From NCBI GenBank assembly GCA_963704455.1, contig OY969905.1, positions 3,038,001 through 3,102,000 of the forward strand: 64,000 nucleotides of DNA, given 5' to 3'. The notes beneath the pieces are model-generated. The model was not told the origin of the DNA. It was given only the letters and a program-made list of their open reading frames with translations, and did no database searches. Source of the stretch: DASTCZ01 sp963704455 (GTDB lineage Bacteria > Acidobacteriota > Terriglobia > Acidiferrales > UBA7541). Positions 25,345 to 34,234 of the stretch are shown here, in pieces. A program made the translations under genes and the position numbers. Position 1 is the first letter of the stretch; every line of letters starts with the position of its first letter.

Positions 25345-25485
25345 TCAGACGGGCGTAAGGCGATGGCGTCCCTTCTTTCGCCGCGCGGCCAGCACGCGGC
25401 GTCCTCCTACGGACTTCATGCGCGCCCGGAAGCCATGCGTCTTATGGCGCCTCCGCACGCGTGGTTGAAAAGTGCGCTTGGGCAA
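25345..25485 (-). CDS. rpmH: 50S ribosomal protein L34 (bL34), TTG start
   Basis: 46 residues, found by reading the minus strand directly. The sequence PKRTFQPRVRRRHKTHGFRA followed by RMKSVGGRRVLAARRKKGRHRL is unmistakable L34. The start is a TTG at 25485 because the family begins MPKRT and no ATG is available. The TGA stop (25347-25345) overlaps an ATG (TGATG), the common coupling to rnpA. It heads the rpmH-rnpA-yidD-yidC-khpB operon. Confidence 0.95.
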   Translation of the reverse strand: MPKRTFQPRVRRRHKTHGFRARMKSVGGRRVLAARRKKGRHRLTPV

Positions 25486-25648
25486 AGCAGTCTCCCCTCT
25501 GTGAGCCGCAAACCTACGAAATCAAGAGGGATAGTGTAAGCGGCCCGCGCGGGGCGGTCAAGGAAGGCCCGCCCATTAGCATTGATAAGGTCCGCCCATA
25601 CCTTGCGCAATTGCCCGCTTCCGGGCGGTGTCGTAAGATGCGTGGCGA

Positions 25649-28480
25649 ATGCCCGATTCCAGCCCACTTCTCGGCCGCACGATTTCGCACTACCGCATCG
25701 TCGAAAAAATTGGCGGTGGTGGGATGGGTGTCGTTTACAAGGCCGAGGACATTAAGCTCGGCCGCTTCGTGGCATTGAAGTTTCTTCCCGATGAAGTGGC
25801 GAGGGATCCGCAAGCGCTCTCGCGGTTTGAGCGCGAAGCCCGCGCCGCCTCCGCGCTGAACCATCCCAACATTTGCACGATCTACGAAATCGCCGAGGAC
25901 GGCGGGCTGCCATTCATCGCCATGGAATACCTCGAGGGCCAGACGCTGAGGCATGGGATCCGGGGCAAGCCGCTCCCTGTCGAAGACACGCTCGCGCTTG
26001 CCATTCAGGTGGCTGATGCCCTGGAAGCCGCGCACGAAAAGGGCATCGTGCATCGCGACATCAAGCCGGCGAATATTTTCGTCACCAACCGCGGCCACGC
26101 AAAAATTCTGGATTTCGGCCTCGCGAAAACAACCTCGCAGAACAAGCCGGATTCCACGCTGCCAACTCAAATGGCCGGTGAGACGCTCGCCGCTGAGCAC
26201 TTGACCAGCCCGGGCACGACCATCGGAACGGTCGCGTACATGTCGCCGGAGCAAGTGCGCGGCAAGGAGCTCGACCCGCGGAGCGACCTCTTCAGCTTTG
26301 GTGTAGTGCTCTATGAAATGTCCACCGGCACGCTTCCGTTCATCGGTGAAACCTCAGGCGTGATATTTGACGGAATCCTCAACCGGACTCCCGCTGCACC
26401 TGTACGCTTGAATCCGGGAATATCAGCGGAGCTGGAACGCATCATCCTCAAGGCGCTGGATAAGGATCGCGACACGCGCTATCAGCACGCGAGCGATATG
26501 CGCGCAGATCTGAAGCGATTGAAGCGGGATACGGGTTCAGGCCGGAGCGACGCGCCGTCCTCCTCAGGCGCACCGACCGAGGGGACTGGCGTTACACCTC
26601 TTCCCGGCGCGCCCGCAAGCACCCCGGGCAGTGCGTCGTTCACTGGCCCTTCTTCTGCGTCGCACGTCTCCAGCGCCTCATCGGTCGTCGCTGTCGCCCG
26701 GCAACACAAGTGGGGAGTTGGGCTGGTTACGATCGTCGTTCTCGCGCTCGTGGCGGCAGCGGCATTCGGCGTGTACTCGTTGCTTCACCGCAATCAGCCC
26801 GCCGCGTTTCAATCGTTCACTATCAACCGGCTCACGGAGACCGGCAAGTCGGTGATGACCGCGATTTCACCTGATGGAAAGTACGTCGTGACCGTGATCG
26901 ACGATAACGGTAAGCAGAGCTTATGGCTCCGCAATATTCCCACCGGCAGCGATACCCAGATTCTTACACCCGCGGCGTCTCTTGCGGAGGTCACGTTTTC
27001 TCCCGACGGTGACTACGTTTATTATCGCCCGTTGGTCGGCGATGCGGGCACTCAGTTCGCGTTGTACCGGGTGCCGGTTTTGGGTGGGACGCCGAACATG
27101 GTGCAAAGGGACGTGGATCGCGGTCCGGCTTTTTCTCCGGACGGAAAACGCATAGCCTACATTCGGGGGAATGATCCGGAAGTGGGGAAGGTGCGATTTC
27201 TGACCGCAAATCTGGATGGAAGCGACGAGAAAGTTGTCAAAATCATTCCGAGTGAACCATTCCCGTTGAGTTTGTCCTGGTCATCAGACGGCAAGACAAT
27301 CGTCTACCTGGTGATCACTCCTGGCAGCTCAGACGCGTTTTCAAAAATCGAAGCCCTGGACCTCGCAAGCGGCAATGTGAAAACGGTTTATCGTTCCCAA
27401 GATCTCGCAGTTTTCGGTGCAACCTGGCTGCCGGGCACGAGCGAGATCGTGGTCACATATACCACGCTTTTGGGAGCCAAAATCTCCCAATTGGGAATCG
27501 TCAGCGTTCCCGGCGGGGAGTTCCGCACCATCACAAATGACACGAATTCGTATTCCTCGGCAAGCATTGCCGCCGACGCTAGGACGGTCGCGACCGTACA
27601 GCAGGAAGCCTCCGGTCAGATTGAGATTGATTCCGGCACGGGCACCGGAGCAGGTACGCCGGTTCCGGGCATTCCCCAGCAGGCCACCATCTTCGCGCTT
27701 CGATGGGCATCGGATACTGAGCTTTTCATTTCCGAATCCAGCAGGCTCGTGCGAATGTCCGTTGATGGGAAATCCCAAACAACGATCTTGACGGATCCGA
27801 ATGGCTTGCTTCTGGAATTCGACGAATGCGAGCAAGGCCGAACGCTGGTAGTTGAGTGGCCTCTACACGGGGGGAAGAAACAAGGCAGTTTGTGGCGCAT
27901 GAACGCTGATGGCTCGGGTGTCACACAAATCACGAATGGCCCGGACGACCAATCTCCGGCGTGCTCGCCTGATGGCAAGTGGCTCTATTATATGGACGGG
28001 CTCAACAGGAAATTCCTTCGTGTTCCGCTCGCGGGCGGCGGGCCGGAACCGATTCCGGGGAAACCGGTTCCGAACGCGCTGGAATATGGGAATCAATTGA
28101 GTTTTTCGCCTGATGGCAAATTCACTGCTCGAGTCGTGGTTGTTCAGAACGCTGCGGAACAGAAATTTGAACCCAGAATCGCCCTAACCCCTGCGGATGC
28201 GGATTCCGCAACCGTGCCGCGCCTCTTAGAAGTAAACCGCAAGGTGGTCGGCTATTTGCAATTCACGCCCGATGGCAAGTCCTTCACCTATTCGGTTCGC
28301 GAAAATGGTGTGGACAACCTGTGGATCCAGCCGATCATCGGCGGCTCGGGAAGTCCGTTGACCCATTTTACGTCGGAGCGGATCATTGGATTTGCCTGGT
28401 CTCCTGATGGAAAGAAACTTGCCATTGACCGCGGGCACACAATTTCAGACGTGGTGCTGATCCACGATTCGCGGCGCTGA
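25649..28480 (+). CDS. Transmembrane Ser/Thr protein kinase with TolB/WD40-like sensor
   Basis: 943 residues. The cytoplasmic Hanks-type kinase domain (about 14-290) has the glycine loop GGGGMGVVYKAED (22-34), Lys44 in VALKF, catalytic HRDIKPAN near 135, DFGLAKT near 156 and the activation-segment YMSPEQVRG. After a Ser/Pro/Ala-rich linker, one transmembrane helix lies near 355-377 (LVTIVVLALVAAAAFGVYSLL). The extracytoplasmic part is a six- or more-bladed propeller with repeated SPDGK motifs (ISPDGKYVV, FSPDGDYVYY, FSPDGKRIAYI, WSPDGKKLAI). This architecture is abundant in Acidobacteriota; ligands are unknown. It is divergent from rpmH, where dnaA commonly sits in other bacteria. Confidence 0.96.
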   Translation: MPDSSPLLGRTISHYRIVEKIGGGGMGVVYKAEDIKLGRFVALKFLPDEVARDPQALSRFEREARAASALNHPNICTIYEIAEDGGLPFIAMEYLEGQTLRHGIRGKPLPVEDTLALAIQVADALEAAHEKGIVHRDIKPANIFVTNRGHAKILDFGLAKTTSQNKPDSTLPTQMAGETLAAEHLTSPGTTIGTVAYMSPEQVRGKELDPRSDLFSFGVVLYEMSTGTLPFIGETSGVIFDGILNRTPAAPVRLNPGISAELERIILKALDKDRDTRYQHASDMRADLKRLKRDTGSGRSDAPSSSGAPTEGTGVTPLPGAPASTPGSASFTGPSSASHVSSASSVVAVARQHKWGVGLVTIVVLALVAAAAFGVYSLLHRNQPAAFQSFTINRLTETGKSVMTAISPDGKYVVTVIDDNGKQSLWLRNIPTGSDTQILTPAASLAEVTFSPDGDYVYYRPLVGDAGTQFALYRVPVLGGTPNMVQRDVDRGPAFSPDGKRIAYIRGNDPEVGKVRFLTANLDGSDEKVVKIIPSEPFPLSLSWSSDGKTIVYLVITPGSSDAFSKIEALDLASGNVKTVYRSQDLAVFGATWLPGTSEIVVTYTTLLGAKISQLGIVSVPGGEFRTITNDTNSYSSASIAADARTVATVQQEASGQIEIDSGTGTGAGTPVPGIPQQATIFALRWASDTELFISESSRLVRMSVDGKSQTTILTDPNGLLLEFDECEQGRTLVVEWPLHGGKKQGSLWRMNADGSGVTQITNGPDDQSPACSPDGKWLYYMDGLNRKFLRVPLAGGGPEPIPGKPVPNALEYGNQLSFSPDGKFTARVVVVQNAAEQKFEPRIALTPADADSATVPRLLEVNRKVVGYLQFTPDGKSFTYSVRENGVDNLWIQPIIGGSGSPLTHFTSERIIGFAWSPDGKKLAIDRGHTISDVVLIHDSRR

Positions 28481-28565
28481 AGCTCCTCAGCTCCCCTGCC
28501 TTTTGAATTCGTATGGGAAGAAGTGCGAGCTACTGGCGGGCTGTGCTTGCATCAACCGACTTCTC

Positions 28566-30023
28566 CTACCTTGAGAGAGGCTTCGGCGCATCAGCAATCG
28601 CGTACGCGTACACAGCCATGAGCGCGGCATTTTCCGCCAGTTCATGCGGGTTCACTTTGTCCAGCGTATCGGCTGCGGTGTGGTGATAGTGGAAATACGT
28701 TCGGTTGTCTTGAATAAGTCCGAATACCGGTACTCCCACAGCCGCTAAAGTTTCGATATCCGAGCCGGAATCACCGTTGTTCTGAAGAATAGTAGCGCCA
28801 ATAGGTTCGAGAATTCGCGTGAGTGGTTGCAGCGCGGCCAGCGCGCCCGCGTTGAAATTGCCTCCCATGCCGAGCGGGTGGTCCGCTCCCAAATCACTTT
28901 CAATCGCCGCGATGTGATTGGCAGCGTCGGATTTGTGATCCGCGGCGTAAGCGGCGCCTCCATTGGTTCCATTTTCTTCGTCCATCCACGCAATCACGCG
29001 CAAAGTGCGCTTGGGATGCAAGCCAAGCTGCTTGCAGAGGTTCGCAACCTGCATAGCAACCGCGACGCCCACGGCGTCGTCAAGCGCGCCGGTGCCCAGA
29101 TCCCACGAATCCAGGTGACCGGATACAATCACGATTTGTTCCGGGTGCTCGCTGCCTTTCAGGTCGCCGATGACGTTGTAGCTCTCAACATCGGCGAGTG
29201 TTTGCGGCGTCAGCACAAGATGCATCACCACGCGGCCTTGTTGCGCAATGTCCGCGATCAGCTGCGCATCTTCGGCAGTGATGGCCGCGGCGGGAATCCC
29301 TGCGGCGATGCTATATCCGGCGTGCGGAATCCGATAGTCCGCGTCACCAAGACTGCGCATCAGTGACGCCACGGCCCCGAGTGCAACCGCGGCCTGCGCG
29401 CCTTTGCTGCGGTAATCGTACGCTTGTCCATAAGCGTCGAGGGCGCGCCCTTCGGCCGCCATGCGCGCGTCGAATTTTACGTTGAACAAAACAATTTTGC
29501 CGTCAACTTTTTCTCGGCCGAGCGCCGCGAGTTCGTCAAAATTGTTTACCACCACAACCTCCGCGGTCAGTCCATCCGGCGGGGTCGCGGGACTATTGCC
29601 CAGTGCGGTGAGAACTATTTTCTGCGATGTATGCGGAGCCTGGCCCGGGAAAGTGATCAGCTCGGCACGCTCCTCTCCGCGCACCCAGTGCGGCACCATC
29701 ACTTTTTCCAGCGAGACTTCCAATCCAAGGCGGCGCAGCTCGCCCGCAACATATTCCACAGCCTGCTGCGCTTGCGGAGATCCGGAAAGTCGCGGCCCGA
29801 TATTTTCTGTAAGGTGTGCAACCTGGCGATACGCGTAATCGCTGGAGAGCGCGGCGTCGCGCAGTCGCGCAAGAGTCGCCATCCATTCGGGGGGATAAGT
29901 GACCGGCGCCGCGGCGGGGGCCTGTTGTGAAACTGCGCGCGATTTGATCGCGCTGATTGCGCAGGCGCTGACAACGCCGGCAATTAGAAAAATCGCCAGT
30001 CGCGCCCGCATCTTAAGCTTCAC
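28566..30023 (-). CDS. Secreted M28-family zinc peptidase
   Basis: 485 residues with a signal peptide (LAIFLIAGVVSACAISAI, about 8-25). A PA insert domain lies near 130-270. The dinuclear zinc site is visible in IVIVSGHLDSWDLGTGALDDAVG (His and Asp near residue 300, bridging Asp in GALDDA), MDEENGTNGG (Glu-Glu) and IESDLGADHPLG. The final histidine ligand lies in TYFHYHHTAADTLDK. These are M28 aminopeptidases or carboxypeptidases of the periplasm. The start overlaps the ffh 3' end by 11 bases, so it may be translated from the ffh transcript. Confidence 0.95.
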   Translation of the reverse strand: MKLKMRARLAIFLIAGVVSACAISAIKSRAVSQQAPAAAPVTYPPEWMATLARLRDAALSSDYAYRQVAHLTENIGPRLSGSPQAQQAVEYVAGELRRLGLEVSLEKVMVPHWVRGEERAELITFPGQAPHTSQKIVLTALGNSPATPPDGLTAEVVVVNNFDELAALGREKVDGKIVLFNVKFDARMAAEGRALDAYGQAYDYRSKGAQAAVALGAVASLMRSLGDADYRIPHAGYSIAAGIPAAAITAEDAQLIADIAQQGRVVMHLVLTPQTLADVESYNVIGDLKGSEHPEQIVIVSGHLDSWDLGTGALDDAVGVAVAMQVANLCKQLGLHPKRTLRVIAWMDEENGTNGGAAYAADHKSDAANHIAAIESDLGADHPLGMGGNFNAGALAALQPLTRILEPIGATILQNNGDSGSDIETLAAVGVPVFGLIQDNRTYFHYHHTAADTLDKVNPHELAENAALMAVYAYAIADAPKPLSR

Positions 30024-31359
30024 CCTTCAGCTTCCCTGCCAGACCTTTCAGCCGTCCGGCCGAAGCCAGCGCGCCATACTGCTTCACCATCGTGCGCATC
30101 TGCAGATATTGCTTCAGCACCTGATTCACTTCCTGCACCGACGTCCCGCTGCCCGCGGCGATGCGCTTCCGGCGTTTTCCGTCAATCAGTCCGTGGTCGT
30201 CGCGTTCGGAGTTGGTCATCGAATTGATGATGGCCTCGATGCGCTTCAGTCGGCCTTCATCCACCTGCGTGTCGCGCGGGATATTTGCAAGCGGGCCGAC
30301 CTTCGGCAGCATCCCCAACACGGATTCAAGCGGGCCCATTTTTTTGATCTGCCGAAGCTGGTCGCGGAAATCGCCGAGCGTGAATTCGCTGCGGCGCATT
30401 TTGCGCTCGAGCTCCGCCGCCTGCTTTTCGTCCACGGATTGCTCGACGCGCTCGATCAGCGAGAGGACGTCGCCCATGCCGAGCACACGCGAGACGATGC
30501 GGTCGGGATAGAACGCTTCGAGCGCGTCGTATTTTTCACCCGTGCCGATAAATTTCACCGGCGCGCCGGTCACTTTCCCGATGCTCAGCGCCGCGCCGCC
30601 GCGCGCGTCGCCGTCAAGTTTGGTGAGGATCACCCCGGTAAGCCCGAGCCGCTTGTGAAATTCGCCCGCCGAGCGCACCGCGTCCTGCCCGATCATCGCG
30701 TCCGCGACGAATAAAATTTCCGATGGCTGCAATTCGCGCTTGAGCTGCGACAGCTCGTCCATCAGCGTGTCGTCAATGTGCAGGCGGCCCGCGGTGTCAA
30801 CAAGGATTACGTCCGACGCGGAAAGTTTTGCCTCTCGGATTGCCCCGCGCACAATTTCGAGCGGCTTGTCCGTGCCCGCGCCCGGCCACAGCTTTACGCT
30901 GACGGCCTTCGCAACCTGCGCCAATTGCTCGCGCGCCGCGGGGCGGTACACGTCCGTGGAAACTGCGATGGGCCGGTGGCCGTTGCTACCGAGCCATTTG
31001 CCGAGCTTGCCCGTCGTGGTTGTCTTGCCGGAGCCTTGCAGCCCGACGATCATCCACACCGATGGCGGGCGCGAAGAAAAAAGCGGCTTGGCGTGTTTGC
31101 CAAGCAGCGCGAGCAATTCATCGCGCACAATCTTCACGACTTGCTGGTCTGGCGAAAGTTTCAGCAATACCTGCGAGCCAAGCGACTTCTCGCGGATGTG
31201 CGCTAGAAGCTCGTCCGCAACGCTGACAGCAACGTCGCCTTCGAGCAGCGCCTCGCGAATCTGCGCCAGAGCGGCGTCCAAGTGCTCTTCGGTGAGCTTG
31301 CCCTGGCCGCGAAGGTTCTTAAACGCGCGCTGAAGTTTGTCGGTTAAGTTTTCAAACAT
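30013..31359 (-). CDS. ffh: Signal recognition particle protein Ffh
   Basis: 448 residues. It binds 4.5S RNA and signal sequences and targets nascent membrane proteins to FtsY. The N domain is followed by the GTPase G domain: P-loop GLQGSGKTTTTGKLG (about 104-118), DVYRPAAREQL, DTAGRLHID and TKLDGDARGGAALS. The C-terminal M domain has GDFRDQLRQIKKMGPLESVLGMLP and the RNA-binding RRKRIAAGSGTSVQEVNQVLKQY. It precedes an M28 peptidase gene that overlaps its end. Confidence 0.97.
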   Translation of the reverse strand: MFENLTDKLQRAFKNLRGQGKLTEEHLDAALAQIREALLEGDVAVSVADELLAHIREKSLGSQVLLKLSPDQQVVKIVRDELLALLGKHAKPLFSSRPPSVWMIVGLQGSGKTTTTGKLGKWLGSNGHRPIAVSTDVYRPAAREQLAQVAKAVSVKLWPGAGTDKPLEIVRGAIREAKLSASDVILVDTAGRLHIDDTLMDELSQLKRELQPSEILFVADAMIGQDAVRSAGEFHKRLGLTGVILTKLDGDARGGAALSIGKVTGAPVKFIGTGEKYDALEAFYPDRIVSRVLGMGDVLSLIERVEQSVDEKQAAELERKMRRSEFTLGDFRDQLRQIKKMGPLESVLGMLPKVGPLANIPRDTQVDEGRLKRIEAIINSMTNSERDDHGLIDGKRRKRIAAGSGTSVQEVNQVLKQYLQMRTMVKQYGALASAGRLKGLAGKLKGEA

Positions 31360-31401
31360 TTTTGGTCAGGAGGATATTGTAGCGCAGGCGCGCGATTTCG
31401 T

Positions 31402-31797
31402 TCACCGGAGAGGGATGGCCTGAACTTCCTTGAATGTCTTCGACGTCTCGCGCCTCGTGGCAGTGAAAGTGCCGCTGGCCTGCCCGCCGTAATCGACAGT
31501 CCCCTCGATTTTCTTCCCGGCAGCATCCAGTTTCCCGGCGTAGTGCACGGCGATTCCCTGAGCTTCAAAATCAATGGAGATCTCGTTGCCTTTCACCGTG
31601 CCGCTCAGTTTTGCATCTCCCAACGCGCCTGAATAAGTGCCCGCCAGTTTTTCGCCATCCTGCTTGAACACGAAAGTGGGCGAGCCGGTCTGGTCGCCCA
31701 GGTTCACCGTCGCGTTCCAAGTGCCGGAAATATCCGCGGCGGATGCGACAGCGGCCAGCAAAATCACCGCAATCAATCCTGCCAAGGCTCTTCTCAT
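31402..31797 (-). CDS. Small secreted protein of unknown function
   Basis: About 131 residues from the ATG at 31797, giving a clear signal peptide (ALAGLIAVILLAAVASAAD). The mature part is a short beta-rich domain (ISGTWNATVNLGDQTGSPTFVFKQDGEKLAGTYSGALGDAK, here cited in part) that repeats the pattern hydrophobic-G-T-Y and resembles small lipocalin-like or META-like barrels seen often in acidobacterial secretomes. No enzyme motif. It lies 42 bases upstream of ffh on the same strand, perhaps in one transcript. Confidence 0.75.
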   Translation of the reverse strand: MRRALAGLIAVILLAAVASAADISGTWNATVNLGDQTGSPTFVFKQDGEKLAGTYSGALGDAKLSGTVKGNEISIDFEAQGIAVHYAGKLDAAGKKIEGTVDYGGQASGTFTATRRETSKTFKEVQAIPLR

Positions 31798-31834
31798 AAC
31801 GCGCAAATTATCATCCGGACGAAAGTAAGACAAG

Positions 31835-33016
31835 CTACCGCGCGACGCGCGCCATTCCATGCTGGACGACATTGCCCGTAGCATCGAACGTCACACGATA
31901 AGTGAAGCTCGGCGTGCGCCCGCGCACTCGCATCATGAAACGCAAATCCTTGATTTCAATCGTGTCGGCGCCGTCCACGCGGCGAAAAGTGAAAATCGGG
32001 TATCGCGCGAACCACAGATACGTTTGCGTTTCCGGGATCTTGCGCGCGGCCTCGAGCAACTCCGCTGGCGCGGTATCAGGAAAGTAGTCGTATTCCAGGG
32101 CTTCTTGTGAACTCAGGTTCTCGTGCAGACGATACACCCCCCTTTCCGTCCGAATCAGTCCGTCCCAATAAAGGAGCGAGGGAGCCGCAGGCATCGCGCC
32201 CATTTCCTGTGCCGAGATCTTTTGTTCAGCGGCAAATTTCTCGAGACGCGAGAGCGCCACGAAATGTGCGGCGGTGCAAAGCAACAGGTAGCCGCCCGCG
32301 GCAATCAGTCCCGCGCGAGCCCATGTGGAACGTCGAATCCGCGAGCCGCGTCCCCCGCCGAGCGGGATGAAAAACACGCAGGCAAATGCCGCGCTTGCAA
32401 TCACCACAACCCACCAATTGAACGGATATCCAAGCCACCCCACCAGCCAATAAACCGCCAGCGCGAGCAAAGTAAAAAGCGCCCACATCCGCGAAGCGCG
32501 CCGCACGGCGCGCGCCGGGTCGTGATGCACCCACGCGGCCACCTGCGGCACGAGCACGAGCGCCGTCATCGTGAAGTCAATCAGTAAAATGATGTCCCAC
32601 TCCGGTCGCGCGCGGCTCACAGGACTCCAAATCATCGTGCCGAATGACGTGCAGAGATCCAAAAATATGTGGCTCGCAATTCCCACCACGCTTGCGAGCC
32701 ACAGCAAGCCGAACGACGGCGGCGCCGCACCCACGCGCCGCGCGGCCCAACGCACGAGCCACGCCAGCAGCAGCGCCCAGAGCGGCATCATCAGGATTGA
32801 ATGTGTCACGTAGCGGTGATATTCCAGCGCGGCCATGTCGTCATGTGAAAAAATGCCCATGACGACGTCGGAATCCGGAAACGCCGAAGCGATGGTAGTG
32901 GCGAAAATTGCCACGCGCGCCTGCGGCAGGTATTCGGCTTCCGCCTCCGGGCCGCGTCGGCTGAAGAAAGCCTTTCCCAGCAGCGCGCCCGCGAATGCGT
33001 GTGTGATGGTGTCCAT
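31835..33016 (-). CDS. Membrane-bound DUF457/YdjM-type protein (putative metal-dependent hydrolase)
   Basis: 393 residues. It begins MDTITHAFAGALLGKAFF, the typical start of the inner-membrane DUF457 family, with candidate metal-binding residues in FPDSDVVMG (about 48-56), YHRYVTHSILMMPLW and HIFLDLCTSFGTMIWSP. Several helices fill residues 80-260. A soluble C-terminal domain (about 265-390) follows. Relatives such as YdjM are LexA-regulated in E. coli; their reaction is not established. Not linked in operon to its neighbours beyond orientation. Confidence 0.82.
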   Translation of the reverse strand: MDTITHAFAGALLGKAFFSRRGPEAEAEYLPQARVAIFATTIASAFPDSDVVMGIFSHDDMAALEYHRYVTHSILMMPLWALLLAWLVRWAARRVGAAPPSFGLLWLASVVGIASHIFLDLCTSFGTMIWSPVSRARPEWDIILLIDFTMTALVLVPQVAAWVHHDPARAVRRASRMWALFTLLALAVYWLVGWLGYPFNWWVVVIASAAFACVFFIPLGGGRGSRIRRSTWARAGLIAAGGYLLLCTAAHFVALSRLEKFAAEQKISAQEMGAMPAAPSLLYWDGLIRTERGVYRLHENLSSQEALEYDYFPDTAPAELLEAARKIPETQTYLWFARYPIFTFRRVDGADTIEIKDLRFMMRVRGRTPSFTYRVTFDATGNVVQHGMARVAR

Positions 33017-33083
33017 TATTGATTTGTGTTCACAGGTTGGATGAATTGGCGGGAGATTCGTTTCATTTTCAAGCGAGGATCTT

Positions 33084-34169
33084 TCATGCCACGGAAATCA
33101 GCGGCGAGCGTTTCTCCATCACGCGCCCGATTTGCCGCGCGCGTACACCGCGCCGCGACATCGCGTCCATCGCCGTTTGCGCGCCTTCGCGCGCGATGGC
33201 GACCAGCAATCCGCCGGATGTCTGCGGGTCAAATAGCAGCAGGCGATATTCTTCCGGCACTGAAGCGGCGAATTCCACGCAATCGCCAATAAATTCGCGA
33301 TTATTGTGCAGACCACCCGAAGCATTCCCCGCGCGGGCGCATTCCACAGCGCCGGGTAAATACTCGAAGTGCTTGTGATTGACTTCGAGCGAAACCGGGG
33401 AGATTCCCGACGCCGGATGGCCGAGCGCCATTTCGCGCGCGTGGCCGAGCAAGCTGAAGCCGGTCACGTCAGTGACGGCGTGAATAAATTTGCGGTCCGG
33501 ATCAGCTTCGACGAGCGCTTCGGCGGCGTCGCGATTCAGGCGCGTCATCGAAGCCGTCGCGGCCGCCACACTTTCCGCGGATGCCGTGCCGCGTTTCAAC
33601 GCCGTCGCGATCACGCCCGTGCCGAGGGCTTTTGTGAACAAGATCGCATCTCCCGGCCGCGCGCCCACGTTGCGCCAAACTTTATCCGGATGAATCACTC
33701 CCGTGACGGCATACCCAAATTTCAAATCATCGTCGCGGATTGAATGCCCGCCGATCACGGTGCAGCCCGCCTCCTGCATTTTTGCGAGCCCGCCGCGCAG
33801 AATTTCGCCGAGAACCGCCGGATCGCTTTTTTCCGGAAAGCCAACCAGCGTGAGCGAAGAAACCGGGCGGCCTCCCATCGCGTAAACATCGCTCAGCGAA
33901 TTCGACGCCGCCACCTGACCAAACAGAAACGGGTCGTCCACAATCGGCGTAAAAAAGTCCACGGTCTGCACCAGCGCCAAATCCGGCGTCAGCCTGTATA
34001 TGCCCGCGTCATCGCTCGTCTCGAATCCGACCAACACATTCGGGTCAGTTTGCTTCGGCATCCCGCGCAGCACGGAGTCAAGCACGCGCGGACTGAGCTT
34101 CGCTGCGCACCCCGCAGCCTTCGCCATCGTCGTCAGCTTTACGGATTCCAAGCGCCCGCCCCCACACAA
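33084..34169 (-). CDS. selD: Selenide, water dikinase
   Basis: 361 residues from a GTG at 34169 (a TTG at 34151 is an alternative). It makes selenophosphate from selenide and ATP for selenocysteine or 2-selenouridine. The active-site region KLTTMAKAAGCAAKLSP keeps the catalytic Cys21 (Cys17 in E. coli) but has Ala where E. coli has Cys19. Later motifs are DDAGIYRLTPDLALVQTVDFFTPIVDDP, AASNSLSDVYAMGG and GGHSIRDDDLKFG. No selA, selB, tRNA-Sec or mnmH is in the window, so its use is unknown. Confidence 0.95.
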   Translation of the reverse strand: MCGGGRLESVKLTTMAKAAGCAAKLSPRVLDSVLRGMPKQTDPNVLVGFETSDDAGIYRLTPDLALVQTVDFFTPIVDDPFLFGQVAASNSLSDVYAMGGRPVSSLTLVGFPEKSDPAVLGEILRGGLAKMQEAGCTVIGGHSIRDDDLKFGYAVTGVIHPDKVWRNVGARPGDAILFTKALGTGVIATALKRGTASAESVAAATASMTRLNRDAAEALVEADPDRKFIHAVTDVTGFSLLGHAREMALGHPASGISPVSLEVNHKHFEYLPGAVECARAGNASGGLHNNREFIGDCVEFAASVPEEYRLLLFDPQTSGGLLVAIAREGAQTAMDAMSRRGVRARQIGRVMEKRSPLISVA

Positions 34170-34234
34170 AAGTCGAGCCGTGATTATAGCGCGGCTCGAC
34201 TTTGCTGGCCCTTCGGTCTTTGCGACTCACCCGC

